From Fratercula arctica (taxonomy: Eukaryota > Chordata > Aves > Charadriiformes > Alcidae), in NCBI GenBank assembly GCA_947846985.1, contig CANTUZ010000001.1, positions 150,442,447 to 150,506,446 of the forward strand: a stretch of DNA of 64,000 bases, in the 5' to 3' direction. The position numbers and the translations under genes were made by a program. This document shows, piece by piece, positions 61,486 through 64,000 of the stretch (positions are counted from its first letter, which is position 1; each line of letters opens with the position of its first letter). Below the pieces are notes generated by a model. It was not told the origin of the DNA. It was given only the letters and a program-made list of their open reading frames with translations, and did not search any database.

Positions 61486-64000
61486 TCCACCCTCTCATGA
61501 GAAAAAGCCTGGTGAAACCCTATAAATATAACAAAGAGTATAATTTCTAGTGTATATACTGATGCATTTAAAGATCAAGTAAATCTTGTCCACACAATAG
61601 AAATGGTGTAAAACTGACATATTTATTTGAAATCTATTTTCACATCTCTTGATGTGAACACTTGACCTTCCTTGTTTTCATTAGTGAAATTCGTTTGACC
61701 TCACTTGGGCCCTATTTGTAGGACAAGATGAGAATGGCAGTCAGGATTTTTCCCTCTCTTTTGCATGTGGATGAATCACTTTTACAATCAGAAGAAATGA
61801 AAGGACAGCTAAGTTTAATATTCTGTCCAATCCATGCAATCTTTTTTCCCAGACTCAAACCTATATATTTTGTTTGTATAAGATAAAGGTAAGTGAACTG
61901 ACAGGCAAATCTGAGGAGGAAAGCAAAACAAAATAACAAGCAGAAATCCAAGGGAAGACAACCATGTGGTTATGCAAAATATAAGGAATTAACGAAGAGA
62001 AAATATGTACTGGTAGCACCTACCAGTTGAGGCAGCCTCTAGAAAGCTTAATTTTCATACTAGTGGCAAATAAGGTTTGTGTATGCAGAAGTGACAGATC
62101 TGAGGAAAGTTTGGTTGTTTAGATATCAGTGGAGTGAGGTGGTTGTAGAATTGTTAGTTTGAATTTTTCCAAAATATTTCCAGATCTTCCTGATTTTGTG
62201 TCCTGGCCAACCCTATTTAAAGCACATTTCTGACTATCAATTTAGGCTTTGTATAGCTTTGAAATAAACTGTATTGAAACACACTGACACCATATCATAT
62301 TATTGGCAGCCTTTTATAAATGCACTAAGCTGTGGCATTCATGGGCTGTGGGTAAAGTGTATGTAAAGGTGCATTATCAGCACTGCAGATTTATGGTTGC
62401 ATTTCTTTGAGTTTTTAAGTACAATTTCTTTTGTCACTTTAAGCATTGTTAATTGCTGCTCTTCAGTCCTGCCATATGATGGGTTCTCAGAAATTTTAAT
62501 CATGAAAACAAGTAAAGTTATTCCTTTTCACTTCTTCCTTCAATATTTGGATACAAAATGTTGCACAGAGTTTCATATCTATACATGATTATTTCTTTTT
62601 GACAGTTGGGCTGTTCAATTATTTAACAACATGCCTATAAAACTGTGATTTAATGGTAACATATTTTTCCTTATTTCCAGGAGGACAGTTGTCTTAGTGA
62701 TGGGAGATTAAATAACAAGCAGTCTGTGCTGTAAATGGACCATAGCTTTTAATCTTTCATATAGCTGCCAGGATGTATATCACATCTTAAAAGAAGCTTG
62801 AAGGTTGAACAGACAGATTGTACCAATGCAAAGGGTTTAATTGTGTGCTTGGCTTTTAGAGATGGTTCAATAATATATTATAAAGGGTATTTTAGCAAGA
62901 AAAGCACTTGGCAGTAGCTTCAGTTGCTTTAGAACTGTAAATATTTGATAGACCATCTGTTGGTGACACCGCAGAAGAAAATGAGCTGCTCCCTTTTGAC
63001 TCTTTGTGGATTCCTGAACAGTAAAGCAGAGACACTTGTTTCAGATCCTGAAAGTCAGGCAAAGATGGAACTTGAATCTGAATCTTTCATACTGCAAGTT
63101 ACAATGAGATTTACAAGGCAGGAGTTTTCTCAACAAATGTGGTGCAATTACACAAAATGGGCATGGTGCTTCACACAATATTTTCACTTTTGGCTCGAGC
63201 CAAACCTATAAAATGCAGTGGATGACTTCATTAGGAGCTACAGCTATGAATATTTTGTTTGGATGTGCCACATTATGAAACCAAGAATATTTGCTAAAAA
63301 AGCAGGTAATAAAAAAAAAAAGAAAATCAGATGACCTGAAAAAACCTTAACCAACAATAAGACTGCCAGCATGTTCCTTCCTATTTTGGACTAACCAGAA
63401 CAACATCTCTATGGGAATGTTTTTGAAGAAGTCTGGTCTTCAAAGCCCATGGCAGAAGGGACATTATTACATTTCTCTGCATTGCAAAAAGTCTACTTTT
63501 AAGTGCCTCATTGAGGCTGGTGACTTACTGCATTACATTTAAGCTCTCCATTCTTGCTTACCAAGCTCAGCAAAATTCCACAGTGTCACCTACAGCTCTG
63601 CTTCAGTTTAATTTTACACCCACTTCTTTGCTGCCTTCATTTACTCTTAAATTTTGCGCTTCATGTCCCTTCTTTAACTAAGCACTCATTTTAGCTTAGC
63701 TTATTTGTGAATCATTCCTCAGAGTACTGTCTATTTTTTGTTTGTGTGTACAGTTGAATTTATATGTATTCTAGTGTACCGTACTGTCCTCTGGGTAGGG
63801 ATCTGTCTTCTAGGAAGCTGCGAAATGCAATGCACCCATACAATTGTACCACAAGTGATGACTAATACTAAAGAAATAAAGTAAGGTAATTTTAAAATAG
63901 CGTTGTGTTGGGACTAAAAGACTTACATCCAAACTGTATGGCTGATTGAAACAAGTTAATGGCACTTAACAATCAGTCCTTCTTAGCCTTCCTCCTCCCC

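Larger units (their letters stand above)
48586..64000. other. unannotated AT-rich sequence, no interspersed repeat recognised
   Basis: No gene, LINE or LTR was identified in these 15 kb; only simple repeats were found. A relatively GC-rich patch lies at about 52050-52420 with open frames of 62 and 72 codons and no family match. The longest other frames (54433-54801, 58656-58979, 53437-53718) were inspected and not recognised. Confidence 0.45.

Noticed and set aside
1..64000. Search for CRISPR arrays, tRNA or rRNA genes, bacterial operons and intact retroviral genes
   Set aside because: No regularly spaced repeats, no cloverleaf-type boxes that I could recognise and no long retroviral frames were found. 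The repeats are avian retroelements and microsatellites.

Overview
The window reads as non-coding DNA from a bird nuclear genome. The diagnostic evidence is interspersed repeats: six CR1 LINE fragments, including 3' ends with the avian tail built on the ATTCTATG/TCATAGAAT unit, and three solo LTRs of the avian ERVL type. The sequence is mostly AT-rich, has many microsatellites, and has no bacterial or viral operon structure. I cannot name the species or chromosome. I found no exon of a host protein gene that I recognise. The open frames are short, overlap one another on both strands and match no family known to me. The best reading is an intergenic stretch or a very large intron.

Layout: two abutting CR1 fragments lie at 869-1600. 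A solo ERVL-type LTR with an imperfect 5-bp target duplication follows at 2302-2886. From 4042 to about 5670 is a GC- and CpG-rich block. Read on the minus strand, it has repeated ATTGG boxes, GC boxes and YY1-like sites, then a TATA box, and about 850 bases later an AATAAA signal and a terminus ending in TTACA. This resembles an LTR or a compact transcription unit and is the most distinctive object in the window. A second, unrelated LTR-like unit on the plus strand occupies about 7944-8883. CR1 reverse transcriptase fragments follow at 9255-9445 and 14206-14405. Further ERVL-type LTRs are at 22363-22935 and 48044-48585. A 3' CR1 end is at 35501-36125. A badly decayed 1.2-kb CR1 pol relic, identified by residue-level matching, is at 42780-43985.

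Everything between these elements is unannotated AT-rich sequence with simple repeats, including a perfect 13-unit CCAAA array at 19556-19620. From 48586 to the end I found only simple repeats. All six CR1 fragments lie on the minus strand and all three ERVL-type LTRs on the plus strand. There is no visible system of cooperating genes; activity here would be regulatory or transposon-derived.
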